64,000 nt of DNA from Actinomycetota bacterium (GTDB taxonomy: Bacteria > Actinomycetota > Acidimicrobiia > IMCC26256 > PALSA-610): positions 62,001-126,000 of the forward strand of contig PLBO01000151.1 of assembly GCA_003134555.1 (NCBI GenBank), written 5' to 3'. A program made the translations under genes and the position numbers. Numbering within the stretch: the stretch's first letter is position 1; each line of letters starts with the position of its first letter. Under the pieces are notes generated by a model, which saw nothing but the letters and a program-made list of their open reading frames with translations, had not been told where the DNA came from and did no database searches. Below, piece by piece: positions 8,321 to 17,285 of this stretch.

Positions 8321-8438
8321 AACTGCGCCCGAAGTGCGCCCGGGCCGCGACGCACGGGAGCTTTCCTCGCAGCGCGCGATTATCATGTCCTTCAGGCGGA
8401 CACACGGCATCCCTCGCGTTGGGGGTATGGGGGTTCCG

Positions 8439-10175
8439 ATGAACGAGTCCGACCGGCGACAGCGATTGATCTCGAGCTCACCGCGGCTATCGACCGACGA
8501 GGTCGCGAGCCGTTCTTTCGCGAAGGGTGTGCGCGGCTTCAGCGAGACCGAAGTCAGAGCATTTCTGAAGCGCGTGTCCGAGGAGCTCGCGATCGCCCGC
8601 GGACGCGAAGCCGAGCTCGAGTCGGCGATCGACGCGCTCGAGGACCAGGTTCGCACGCCGCGCCCGCTCTCCGAACAGGAGCTGCTCGACGCCCTCGGCG
8701 AAGAGACGGCCCGGCTGTTGCGCTCCGCGCGCGAGGCGAGCGACGACATCCGCAAGAAGGCCGAAGACCGGGCGGCGCACCTGGTCGAGGAAGCGGCGAG
8801 TGCGGCGGAGCGGACGCGCGCCGAGGCCGCCGAGCTACTCGCGTCGCGCGCCGCGGAAGCCGAGACCAAAGCAGCCGACCTCCTCGCGACCTCCGAGGCA
8901 CACGCGACGTCGACGCTCGACGAGGCGAAGGCCGACGCCGAGGCTCTCGTCGACGGCGCGCGCCGGCAGGGTCGCGAGATGCTCGACGAGGCGAAGTCTG
9001 CGCGCGAGCGCGTGCTCGGCGATCTGGTGCGTCGGCGCGCGCTCCTGAACGCGCAGATCGAGGCCTTGCGCGGCGGGCGCGACCGTCTCCTTGACGCGTA
9101 CCGCACGGTCAAGCGCACGTTCCTCGATGCCACCGGAGCGCTCGCACAGGTCGAGGCGCGCGCCGCGGTCGAACGATCGGCGTCGAGCAACGAAGCGATC
9201 GATATCGCGGCCGAGATCGCCGCGGAGATCGAGAAGCTCGACGTCGCGATCCCGGCGGAGCTCGCCGACGCGACCGCTCCCGGCACAACGGGCGAGGAGA
9301 ACGCCGAAGGTTCGAGCGGTGACGAGCCCGCCGAACACGTTCGGCTCGCCCCGATGGCCCTCGCCGACGACGTCGAGACCGACGTCGCGACCGCACTGGC
9401 CGACGTCGACACGCTGTTCGCGCGGTTGCGCGCCGGCTCCGACGAGCCGGCGACGGGAACCGGCCAGCAAACCGAGACGGTCGAGGCGATCGCCGCCGCG
9501 CCCGACGTGGAGCGTTGTTCCGCCGAAGAATGGCGGACTCGGAGGGCCAAGGCGATCGATCCACTGATGACGGCGTTGCTCAAGCGGGCCAAGCGCCGGG
9601 CTCAGGACGACCAGAACGCGCTGCTCGACTCGGTGCGGCGGCACAAAGGTCGCCCGAGCGCGCAGCAGGTGCTGGGCGACGGTGACGCGGCGCGCGAGGG
9701 TTGGGTGAAGGTGCTGCGTGACGCACTCGACCGCGCGTATGGAGCCGGGCGGACTGCCGCGGGCGCGAGCGCCGAGCCCGCGAGCGACGATTTCGCGGGT
9801 GAAGCCGCCGAGGCCGTCGTGGTGCCGCTCCGTGATCGGCTCACTGTCGCGATCGACTCCGGCGAGGTGGGTGACACCGGAGGTCTCGTCGAGCGGATCG
9901 GTGCTCGCTATCGCGAGTGGAAGAACCAATCGCTCGAGCGAACACTGGGCGACGTCCTCGCGTCGGCATGGACGCGCGGCGTATACGACGCGGTCCCCGA
10001 TCAGGCGGTCCTGTGGTGGATCCCGTTCGAGGAAGGCCGGTGCTCCGATTGTGACGACAACGCGCTGGAGCCGACGGTGAAAGGCAAGCAGTTCCCAACC
10101 GGGCAGGCCTTCCCACCTGCGCATCCAGGCTGCAGGTGCCTTCTTGCTCCCTCCGGTTACGTCGAGGGTCGGTAA
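8439..10175 (+). CDS. DivIVA-like coiled-coil protein with C-terminal MuF-like Cys/His motif
   Basis: 578 aa. Of two close ATGs (8385, 8439) the second follows a G-rich ribosome site by about 5 nt and starts nearer the conserved region. Residues 26-55 (FAKGVRGFSETEVRAFLKRV) resemble the DivIVA/Wag31 N-terminal membrane-targeting motif. Residues about 45-260 are a long Ala/Glu-rich coiled coil. An acidic linker follows (about 275-385), then a helical region. The last 50 residues hold C535-x2-C538 and H562-x2-C565-x-C567 (PPAHPGCRC), the layout found at the end of phage MuF/SPP1 gp7 head-morphogenesis domains. Lies between the PDZ-Lon protease and UPF0182 genes. The combination is unusual and the function unknown. 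Confidence 0.75.
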   Translation: MNESDRRQRLISSSPRLSTDEVASRSFAKGVRGFSETEVRAFLKRVSEELAIARGREAELESAIDALEDQVRTPRPLSEQELLDALGEETARLLRSAREASDDIRKKAEDRAAHLVEEAASAAERTRAEAAELLASRAAEAETKAADLLATSEAHATSTLDEAKADAEALVDGARRQGREMLDEAKSARERVLGDLVRRRALLNAQIEALRGGRDRLLDAYRTVKRTFLDATGALAQVEARAAVERSASSNEAIDIAAEIAAEIEKLDVAIPAELADATAPGTTGEENAEGSSGDEPAEHVRLAPMALADDVETDVATALADVDTLFARLRAGSDEPATGTGQQTETVEAIAAAPDVERCSAEEWRTRRAKAIDPLMTALLKRAKRRAQDDQNALLDSVRRHKGRPSAQQVLGDGDAAREGWVKVLRDALDRAYGAGRTAAGASAEPASDDFAGEAAEAVVVPLRDRLTVAIDSGEVGDTGGLVERIGARYREWKNQSLERTLGDVLASAWTRGVYDAVPDQAVLWWIPFEEGRCSDCDDNALEPTVKGKQFPTGQAFPPAHPGCRCLLAPSGYVEGR

Positions 10176-10262
10176 TCGGGGCGCATCGAGCGCGCCGCGA
10201 ACCGAGCGACGCCGCAGAAGTTCGCGACCGGCCTCCACTGTTGCCCGTGACCTAATATCGCC

Positions 10263-13200
10263 GTGATGCGAGTTGTGCCGGTCGAGGGCCGTCGACGTCC
10301 GTTCGGCCTACGGGGCTGGCTGATCGTTGCGGCGGGCGTACTCGTCGTCTTACTCCTGAGCCTGCGCGGACTCGCGCGGTTCTACACCGACTACCTCTGG
10401 TTCAAAGACGTCGGCTTCTCGCACACGTGGCGCGCGTTGTTGTCGGCGAAGGCCGTTCCCGCCCTGATCTTCTCCGCGGTCTTCTTCGTTCTCATGCTCG
10501 TGAACCTGATCGTCACCGACCGCATCGCGCCGCGTTATCGAGGGACGGGTCCGGAAGACGAGATCATCGAGCGTTACCGCGGATATGTCGCGCCCTACGC
10601 CGGACGCGTCCGCGTGGTCGTCGCCGCCTTCTTCTCGCTCATCATGGGCTCGGGCGTGGCGGCGCAGTGGCAGAGCTGGATCCTGTTCTCGAACTCCACG
10701 TCGTTCGGGATCAAGGATCCGCAGTTCCACAAGGACATCTCGTTCTACGTCTTCCGACTGCCCTTCTTGCAGTTCGCCGCCGGTTGGACGTTCGCCGCGC
10801 TGCTCGTGATGTTGATCGTTTGCGGGGTCTTCCACTACCTGAACGGTGGAATCCGGCTCCAGAGCCCGTTCCAGCGGGTGACGCCACAGGTGAAGGTGCA
10901 CCTTTCGGTACTCCTCGGGCTGATGGCGCTGACGAAGACCTACCAGTACTACCTGGCGCAGTTCGCGCTCACGAGGTCGAAGAACGGCTTCGTCGACGGT
11001 GCGACGTACACCGACGTGCACGCGCACCTGCCCGCGCTGCGCCTGCTCATCGTGATCTCGATCGCCGCCGCGGGCCTGTTCATCGTCAACATCTGGCGCC
11101 GGGGGTGGGTCTTCCCGATCATCGCGGTCGGGTTGTGGGGCTTCATCTCCATCGTCGTCGGCACGATCTATCCCGCCGTCATCCAGAAGTTCCAAGTGCA
11201 GCCGAATGAGCTCACGCGCGAGCAGCCTTACATCGTGCGCAACATCGCCGCGACGCGAGACGCGTTCGGTCTTTCGAGTATCACGACGAAGACGTTCAAC
11301 TACGACGCGACTCTGAGCACGGCCGCGACCACCGCGGCGAAGCCGACGCTCGACAACGCGCGGCTCTACGACCCGCTGCCGGCGCAGGACGCGTTCAAGG
11401 TCACGCAGGAGATCACGCCGTTCTATTCGTTCACCGACGTCGACGTCGATCGTTACAAGATCGGCGACGAAAGATCGAAGCCGATCCTGGCGTCGGTACG
11501 CGAGCTCGACCTCGCCCATCTTCCCGACACGTCGTGGACCAGCCAACACCTGGTGTACACCCACGGCTACGGCGCGGTCGCCGCCGCCGCCAACGCGGTA
11601 AACACCGACCAGCCGAGCTACGTGCTCGAGGGCATCCCGCCGACGGGCGAGCTCAAGAGCGCGCTCGACCCGAAGTACACGGGCGTCTACTTCGGCGAGG
11701 GCGTCGGCGGTTACGCAATCGTCGACACCAAGGTCGCGGAACAGGAGGCGGCGAACGCGGGCACCACGAAGGCGACGACGTATCAAGGAAAGGCCGGCGT
11801 GAAGGTGTCGAGCCTGTTGCGCAAGACCGCGCTCGCAATCCGGTTCGGCGATTGGAACCTCTGGGTCTCGGGTCAGGTGACGAACAACTCGCGGGTCATC
11901 TACATCCGGGACATCAAGCAACGGGTGCAGACCATCGCCCCGTTCCTCAAGTTCGATTCCGACCCGTACCCGGTCATCGTCGACGGCCGCATCCAGTGGG
12001 TTCTCGACGCATACACGACCACGAACAACTACCCGTACTCGCAATCAATCCATCCGCAGGAGCCGCCGACCAGCGGGCTCGACACCGACTTCAACTACGT
12101 GCGCAACTCGGTGAAGGCCACCATCGACGCCTACGACGGAACGGTTCACTTCTACGTCGTCGACCCGGCCGATCCGATCATCAAGACCTACCGGAAGGCG
12201 TTCCCCGAGCTCTTCCAGGACATAGGCACGATGCCGCCCGACCTGCGCGCGCACATGCGCTACCCGGAAGACATCTTCAGCGCCCAAACGGAGCAGTACG
12301 CGCTGTACCACATCACCGACCCCGTTCAATACTTCAACAAGCAGGCGATCTGGGATGTCGCTCCGAGCCCCGACACGTCGAGCGCCGTAGCTGTAGCGAC
12401 CGCGGTTGCCAGCGGCAACAACGGCGGGCGCAACACGACACTGGCGGCGTCGGGCAGTCCGATCGATCCGCTCTACCTCACGATGGCGTTGCCACAGGAC
12501 CCGGGCAAGCCGCCGTCGCAGCAGGAGTTCTTACTCGAGCGGTCGTTCACGCCGCGCCTCAAGGGCGGGATCTTGTCGGCGTTCGCGTTCGCGCAATCCG
12601 ATGGCGCCAACTACGGCAAGCTCGTGCTGTACCAAGTTCCCGATACCTCCGCGCCGTCGCCCGGTCAGGCGGCGACGCTCATCCAATCGGACCAGTTCAT
12701 CAGCAGCCAGTTCACGCTGCTGGGTAGCCAGGGTTCGAAGGTGATCCAGGGCAACGTGCAGCTGATACCGATCGGCAACGCCATCATGTACGTCCGGCCG
12801 GTGTGGATCCTCGGCGAAGGAACCACGACCTTCCCGCGCTATCTCGCCGTGGCGGCAGCCGTCGGTCAGCGGGCCGTGCTCGGACGCGACATGAGCGACG
12901 CGGTCACCGCGCTCGTGACCGGAAATGACACCCAGTTGCAGTTGTCGGGCGGTGTGAAGGCGGCGCTCAACACCGGGGGGTCGACGACGACTACCACCAC
13001 AACGACGGTGCCGGGACCGCCGGTCTCGAACCCGCCAGTCAACGCGACCGTCTCGCAACTCGTGCAAAACGCGCTCGCCGAGTTCGACGCGGCCAACGCG
13101 GCGCTCGCGAAACAAGACCTCGCGGGTTATCAGACCCACCTCCGGGCCGCCCAGGCCGATCTGCGGGCCGCGGACGGAAGGTTGAAGGGGTCGGGCCCGA

Positions 13201-13271
13201 CGACGACAACGGTGCCGAGCTCCTCGACCAGTGCCCCGGCCCGGGCGACCACCACCACCGGCGCGCCCTGA
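10263..13271 (+). CDS. UPF0182 family large integral membrane protein
   Basis: 1002 aa; GTG at 10263 and ATG at 10266 are both possible starts. Several membrane helices fill residues about 15-330, with the family signatures FYTDYLWFKDVGF, YRGYVAPY and SFYVFRLPFLQ. A large extracytoplasmic region follows, with YTHGYGAVAAAANAV and DEFNY-like segments such as GLDTDFNYVRNSVKATIDAYDG (quoted in parts), ending in Thr-rich low-complexity linkers around a helical region about 925-975. This is the homologue of Rv3193c, next to the PDZ protease as in mycobacteria. Its biochemical role is unknown, and an envelope role is inferred. Confidence 0.93.
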   Translation: MMRVVPVEGRRRPFGLRGWLIVAAGVLVVLLLSLRGLARFYTDYLWFKDVGFSHTWRALLSAKAVPALIFSAVFFVLMLVNLIVTDRIAPRYRGTGPEDEIIERYRGYVAPYAGRVRVVVAAFFSLIMGSGVAAQWQSWILFSNSTSFGIKDPQFHKDISFYVFRLPFLQFAAGWTFAALLVMLIVCGVFHYLNGGIRLQSPFQRVTPQVKVHLSVLLGLMALTKTYQYYLAQFALTRSKNGFVDGATYTDVHAHLPALRLLIVISIAAAGLFIVNIWRRGWVFPIIAVGLWGFISIVVGTIYPAVIQKFQVQPNELTREQPYIVRNIAATRDAFGLSSITTKTFNYDATLSTAATTAAKPTLDNARLYDPLPAQDAFKVTQEITPFYSFTDVDVDRYKIGDERSKPILASVRELDLAHLPDTSWTSQHLVYTHGYGAVAAAANAVNTDQPSYVLEGIPPTGELKSALDPKYTGVYFGEGVGGYAIVDTKVAEQEAANAGTTKATTYQGKAGVKVSSLLRKTALAIRFGDWNLWVSGQVTNNSRVIYIRDIKQRVQTIAPFLKFDSDPYPVIVDGRIQWVLDAYTTTNNYPYSQSIHPQEPPTSGLDTDFNYVRNSVKATIDAYDGTVHFYVVDPADPIIKTYRKAFPELFQDIGTMPPDLRAHMRYPEDIFSAQTEQYALYHITDPVQYFNKQAIWDVAPSPDTSSAVAVATAVASGNNGGRNTTLAASGSPIDPLYLTMALPQDPGKPPSQQEFLLERSFTPRLKGGILSAFAFAQSDGANYGKLVLYQVPDTSAPSPGQAATLIQSDQFISSQFTLLGSQGSKVIQGNVQLIPIGNAIMYVRPVWILGEGTTTFPRYLAVAAAVGQRAVLGRDMSDAVTALVTGNDTQLQLSGGVKAALNTGGSTTTTTTTTVPGPPVSNPPVNATVSQLVQNALAEFDAANAALAKQDLAGYQTHLRAAQADLRAADGRLKGSGPTTTTVPSSSTSAPARATTTTGAP

Positions 13272-13330
13272 CGCCCGAGATAGGCGGCCGGCAGGCCCCA
13301 CGACCGGCTTGGACGGGGCCGCCGGGATTG

Positions 13331-13353
13331 TTACTATGGCCGTAGTGTTAATT
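13331..13353 (+). promoter_or_regulatory. Palindromic operator/promoter upstream of sufB
   Basis: The core ACTATGGCCGTAGT (13333-13346) is a near-perfect palindrome with one mismatch, followed by GTTAAT. The same core and flank, in the same orientation relative to the gene, occur before sufC2 at 21359-21374. Centre to start codon is about 82 nt. The shared site on two iron-sulfur units suggests one regulator, such as an iron-sulfur-sensing repressor of the SufR or Rrf2 type. No such gene lies in the window, and the identity is inference. Confidence 0.6.
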
Positions 13354-13421
13354 GCCCGACCGCCGGGGCCGGCTGCCGCCAGGCCCCCGCACCCGGTCGG
13401 AACCTGAGGAGGCGTGTGCCG

Positions 13422-14822
13422 ATGGCCGTTTCGGGCATCGATCTGGGCAAGTACAAGCTCGGCTGGCACGACACCGAGAGCTATGCCGTCACGCCGAAGA
13501 AGGGGCTGAACGAGCAGGTCGTTCGCGACATCTCGTATCACAAGTCCGAGCCGGAGTGGATGACGAAGTTCCGGCTCAACGCGTTGAAGCGTTTCGAGCG
13601 CAAGCCGATGCTCGACTGGTTCGCGAAGAACATGCCGACCATCGACTTCGACGACATCTACTACTACTTGAAGCCCACGCAGGGCGCCGTCTCCGACTGG
13701 GACATGCTCCCCGAGGAGATGAAGGCCACCTACGAGAAGCTCGGCATCCCGGAAGCGGAGCGCAAGTTCCTCGCGGGCGTGACGAGCCAGTACGACTCCG
13801 AGGTCGTCTACCACAAGAACCGCGAAGACCTCGAGCGGCGCGGCATCCTCTTCACGAGCATGGACCAGGCGCTCATCGACTACCCCGAGATCGTGCAGAA
13901 GTACTTCGGCACGGTCATCCCGCCGGGCGACAACAAGTTCGCGGCGCTCAACTCCGCGGTGTGGTCGGGCGGCTCGTTCATCTACGTGCCGCCGGGCGTG
14001 CACGTCGACATGCCGTTGCAGGCGTACTTCCGCATCAACGCCGAGAGCGCGGGCCAGTTCGAGCGCACGTTGATCATCGCCGACGAAGGCGCGTCGGTGC
14101 ACTACGTCGAGGGCTGCTCGGCTCCCGTCTACACGAACGACTCGTTGCACTCGGCCGTGGTGGAGCTCATCGCGAAGCCGGGCGCCCGCATCCGGTACAC
14201 GACGATCCAGAACTGGTCGCCGAACGTCTACAACCTCGTCACGAAGCGGGCGCGTGCCGAAACCGAGGCGACCGTCGAGTGGATCGACGGCAACCTCGGT
14301 TCCAAGCTCACGATGAAGTACCCGGCCGTCGTGATGACCGGTCCGAAGGCGCACGGCGAAGTGCTGTCGGTTGCGTACGCGGGCGCGGGGCAGCACCAGG
14401 ACGCGGGCGCCAAGATGACGCACGCCGCGCCGGAGACGACCTCGATCATCGACTCGAAGTCGATCAGCAAGGACGGTGGTCGCACGACCTACCGCGGTCT
14501 GGTCCGGGTCGAAGAGGGCGCACACAACGTGAAGAGCCACGTGCGTTGTGACGCGCTGATCCTCGACGAGGAGTCGCGCAGCGACACCTACCCCTACATG
14601 GAGATCGAAGAGAAGGACGCGCGCATCGGTCACGAGGCGACGGTCTCGAAGGTCGGCGACGACCAGCTCTTCTATCTCCAGAGTCGAGGCCTGAGCGAGC
14701 AACAGGCCACGGCGATGATCGTGAACGGGTTCATCGAACCGATTACGAAGACGCTCCCGATGGAGTACGCGGTCGAGTTGTCGCGTCTCATCGAGCTGAA
14801 CATGGAAGGCGCGGTCGGCTAG
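13422..14822 (+). CDS. sufB: Fe-S cluster scaffold subunit SufB
   Basis: 466 aa. The ATG at 13422 lies 9 nt after a strong GAGGAGG ribosome site; a GTG at 13416 is too close to it. SufB forms the SufBC2D scaffold on which iron-sulfur clusters are built. It has [30 protein letters not shown], and the Cys of [11 protein letters not shown] that corresponds to the essential Cys405 of E. coli SufB. The Glu of [19 protein letters not shown] corresponds to Glu434. Length is normal. First gene of sufB-sufD-Rieske-sufC1, under the palindromic site at 13333. Confidence 0.97.
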   Translation: MAVSGIDLGKYKLGWHDTESYAVTPKKGLNEQVVRDISYHKSEPEWMTKFRLNALKRFERKPMLDWFAKNMPTIDFDDIYYYLKPTQGAVSDWDMLPEEMKATYEKLGIPEAERKFLAGVTSQYDSEVVYHKNREDLERRGILFTSMDQALIDYPEIVQKYFGTVIPPGDNKFAALNSAVWSGGSFIYVPPGVHVDMPLQAYFRINAESAGQFERTLIIADEGASVHYVEGCSAPVYTNDSLHSAVVELIAKPGARIRYTTIQNWSPNVYNLVTKRARAETEATVEWIDGNLGSKLTMKYPAVVMTGPKAHGEVLSVAYAGAGQHQDAGAKMTHAAPETTSIIDSKSISKDGGRTTYRGLVRVEEGAHNVKSHVRCDALILDEESRSDTYPYMEIEEKDARIGHEATVSKVGDDQLFYLQSRGLSEQQATAMIVNGFIEPITKTLPMEYAVELSRLIELNMEGAVG

Positions 14823-14825
14823 GAG

Positions 14826-16124
14826 ATGACCGCCGCGTTCACAGCCGATGCTGCGCGCGCGCTCGGAGGGCCGGAGTGGTTGGTCCGCCGGCGGTTGGCG
14901 GCGGTCGAACGACTGACGCAGGCGGCCTGGCCGACGCCGTCGGAAGAGATCTGGCGCTACTCGCGCATCGATCAACTCGACCTCGATCGCTACCGCCCGT
15001 TCGCCGCGGAAGAGCTCGGAGCGCCGGGCGACGAGCGCGCACCGGGCGGAGGCCCGTGGGCCGCGGAAGCCGGCAAGCACGCGGGCATGATCGTCGTGCG
15101 CGACGGCCGGGTCGTCCATCACGAGCTCGATCCCGGCCTCGAGGCGAAGGGCGTGCGCGCGTGCGGGATCGCCACGTGTGAGGACGATCTCGTCTCGACG
15201 CTCGTCGGGCGCGCGTCGAGCGCGAGCGAGGACGCGTTCACGGTGTTGCACGACGCCTTCCTCGCCGGCGGCGCGTTCGTGCACGTTCCCGCGGGAGTCG
15301 TGGTCGAGGATCCGATTCTCGTCCTCCATTGGTGCGAAGGCGACGGCCGGGCGTCGTTCCCGCACACGCTCGTCTCGCTGGGCGAGGGCGCGCAGGCGAC
15401 GGTGCTCGACCGGTTCGGCTCCCCGCAGACCGACCACCTCGTCGACGCCGTCACCGAGCTGCTCGTCGACGACAACGCGCACCTGCGTTATCTCACCGTG
15501 CAGGAACACGGCACGCGCACCTGGCATCTCGGGCTGCTGCGCGCGCACGTCGGCCGCGACGCGACCCTGCGCACGTCGGCGGTGGCGCTCGGCGGCGACT
15601 ACGCGCGGCTGCGCAGCGAGGCTCTCCTCACGGGTCAGGGCGCCGAGAGCGACCAGCTCGCGGTCTACTTCGGTGACGGCGAGCAGATGCTCGACTTCCG
15701 GACGCTGCAAGACCACGACGCGCCCAACACCCGCAGCGACCTGTTGTTCAAGGGCGCGGTCGAGGACAAGGCCCGTTCGGTGTATTCCGGCCTCGTCCAC
15801 CTGCGTCCGGCGGCGAAGAAGGCGAACGCGTCGCAGACCAATCGAAATCTCGTGCTCACCGAAGGCGCGAGCGCGGAGTCGATCCCGAACCTCGAGATCG
15901 AGGCGAACGACGTCCGCTGCTCGCACGCGTCGACCGTCGGGCCGATCGACGACGAGCAGCTCTACTACCTCGAGTCGCGCGGCATCCCGCCGGAGGAGGC
16001 CGAGCGGCTGATCGTGCTCGGATTCTTCGACGACGTGTTCGAGCGGCTTCCCGTCGGCGCGCTCACGCGTGGTCTGCGGCGATCGGTCGTCGACAAGCTC
16101 GAGCACGCGCGGGCGAGGCGATGA
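14826..16124 (+). CDS. sufD: Fe-S cluster assembly protein SufD
   Basis: 432 aa, ATG 3 nt after the sufB stop. The beta-helix core shared with SufB is visible: GGAFVHVPAGVVVEDPI, DRFGSPQTDHLVDAVTELLV, NTRSDLLFKGAVEDKARSVYSG and QTNRNLVLTEGASAESIPNLE (given in parts). The His in RCSHASTVGPIDDEQLYYL matches E. coli SufD His360, needed for cluster formation. The N-terminal region carries the usual WRYSRIDQLDLDRY segment. The stop overlaps the start of the Rieske gene (ATGA), so translation is probably coupled. Confidence 0.95.
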   Translation: MTAAFTADAARALGGPEWLVRRRLAAVERLTQAAWPTPSEEIWRYSRIDQLDLDRYRPFAAEELGAPGDERAPGGGPWAAEAGKHAGMIVVRDGRVVHHELDPGLEAKGVRACGIATCEDDLVSTLVGRASSASEDAFTVLHDAFLAGGAFVHVPAGVVVEDPILVLHWCEGDGRASFPHTLVSLGEGAQATVLDRFGSPQTDHLVDAVTELLVDDNAHLRYLTVQEHGTRTWHLGLLRAHVGRDATLRTSAVALGGDYARLRSEALLTGQGAESDQLAVYFGDGEQMLDFRTLQDHDAPNTRSDLLFKGAVEDKARSVYSGLVHLRPAAKKANASQTNRNLVLTEGASAESIPNLEIEANDVRCSHASTVGPIDDEQLYYLESRGIPPEEAERLIVLGFFDDVFERLPVGALTRGLRRSVVDKLEHARARR

Positions 16125-16441
16125 TGGGCACGGTCGTGCGCGTGTGTTCCCGGGACGAGATCGCGCCCGGCACCGCCCGCCGCTTCGACGTCGACGGTCA
16201 CTGCATCGCGATCGTGCGCATCGGTGACGACTTCTACGCGATCGGCGATCGCTGTTCGCACGCCGACTACTCGCTCTCCGAGGGCGACGTGTGGGAGGAC
16301 GAGCGCGAGATCGAGTGCCCGAAGCACGGCTCGACCTTCTCCGTGATCACCGGCGAGCCGCAGACCCTGCCGGCCACGCAGCCGGTTCCCGTGTATTCGA
16401 CGCAAGTCGACGGCGACGATGTTTCGGTGGTGCTTCCGTGA
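16121..16441 (+). CDS. Rieske-type [2Fe-2S] ferredoxin
   Basis: 106 aa. The cluster ligands are plain: C45-S-H47 and C66-P-K-H69, the spacing of small soluble Rieske ferredoxins (C-x-H ... C-x2-H). No membrane segment, so it is cytoplasmic. Tandem ATG codons at 16121 and 16124 overlap the sufD stop, and its own stop overlaps the sufC GTG, so it is embedded in the suf operon. Rieske ferredoxins inside actinobacterial suf operons are common. It may give electrons during cluster assembly, or simply be a client made where clusters are built. Confidence 0.92.
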   Translation: MMGTVVRVCSRDEIAPGTARRFDVDGHCIAIVRIGDDFYAIGDRCSHADYSLSEGDVWEDEREIECPKHGSTFSVITGEPQTLPATQPVPVYSTQVDGDDVSVVLP

Positions 16442-17277
16442 CTGCCGAGCACCTACTGCGCATCACCGACCTGCACGCGACCGTCGCACGCCACGAGATC
16501 CTGCGGGGCGTCGACCTCGAGGTCCGCACCGGCGAGGTGCACGCGTTGATGGGTCCGAACGGCTCCGGAAAGTCGACGCTCTCGCATGCGTTGATGGGCA
16601 GCGGCGAATACGAGGTGACGCGCGGCTCGGTCTCGATCGACGGCGAAGAGCTGCTGGGCCTTCCCACCTGGCAGCGCGCGCAACGCGGGCTCTTCCTCGC
16701 GATGCAGTATCCGGTCGAGGTGCCCGGTGTGCCGCTCGAAGAGGTCGTCGGCGCGGCGTTGGACGCGCGTGGTGCGTCGCGCGCCGATCTGCACGACCGC
16801 ATCGTCGCCGAGGCCCGCACGCTCGGCGTGCCCGACGAGCTCCTGGGTCGCGGCGTGAACACCGAGTTCTCGGGCGGCGAGAAGAAGCGCGCCGAAACCG
16901 TGCAGCTCGCCGTTCTCGAACCGAAGTTCGCGGTGCTCGACGAGATCGACTCCGGTCTCGACGTCGACGCGTTGCGCGATGTCGCGCGGCGTGTCTACGC
17001 GCTTGCTCGTGAGCGGCAAGTCGGCGTGCTCGCGATCACGCACTACGCCCGGTTGTTGGCCGAACTGCGACCGGATCGCGTGCACGTCTTCCTCGCGGGC
17101 CGCATCGTCAAGAGCGGCGGGCCGGAGCTCGCCGACGAGCTGGAGCGCACCGGCTACGAGGGAATCGCGGCCGAGCTCGGCATCGACGAGCTCACGGTCG
17201 TGCAGCCGTTGCCGGACGCCGACCCGTTCGGCGATCCCACCATCGGCTCGAATCCGTTCGCCGATCCACTCGCCTGA
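16438..17277 (+). CDS. sufC: SufC ATPase, copy 1
   Basis: 279 aa, GTG start overlapping the Rieske stop (GTGA). ABC-type ATPase subunit of the SufBCD complex. It shows Walker A GPNGSGKST, the Q-loop region AMQYPVEVPG, signature FSGGEKKR, Walker B VLDEIDSGLD and the H-loop ITHYARLL. A C-terminal tail of about 25 residues, rich in Asp and Pro, extends beyond the usual family end. A second SufC (20509-21342) is encoded in the convergent sufC-sufS-sufU unit. The two share motifs but differ clearly elsewhere. Confidence 0.95.
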   Translation: MTAEHLLRITDLHATVARHEILRGVDLEVRTGEVHALMGPNGSGKSTLSHALMGSGEYEVTRGSVSIDGEELLGLPTWQRAQRGLFLAMQYPVEVPGVPLEEVVGAALDARGASRADLHDRIVAEARTLGVPDELLGRGVNTEFSGGEKKRAETVQLAVLEPKFAVLDEIDSGLDVDALRDVARRVYALARERQVGVLAITHYARLLAELRPDRVHVFLAGRIVKSGGPELADELERTGYEGIAAELGIDELTVVQPLPDADPFGDPTIGSNPFADPLA

Positions 17278-17285
17278 CCCAGGCT

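Noticed and set aside
8439-10175. Prophage remnant, because of the MuF-like tail
   Set aside because: No terminase, portal, capsid or integrase gene nearby, and the neighbours are conserved envelope genes.
12985-13271. Thr-coding low-complexity DNA at the end of the UPF0182 gene as a possible regulatory repeat
   Set aside because: It is in frame and encodes Thr/Pro-rich linkers common in exported actinobacterial proteins.
12531-16106. Very long open frame (over 1100 codons) on the minus strand opposite sufB/sufD
   Set aside because: Arg/Val/His-rich composition and no domain; it mirrors codon bias of the real genes on the other strand in very high GC DNA.
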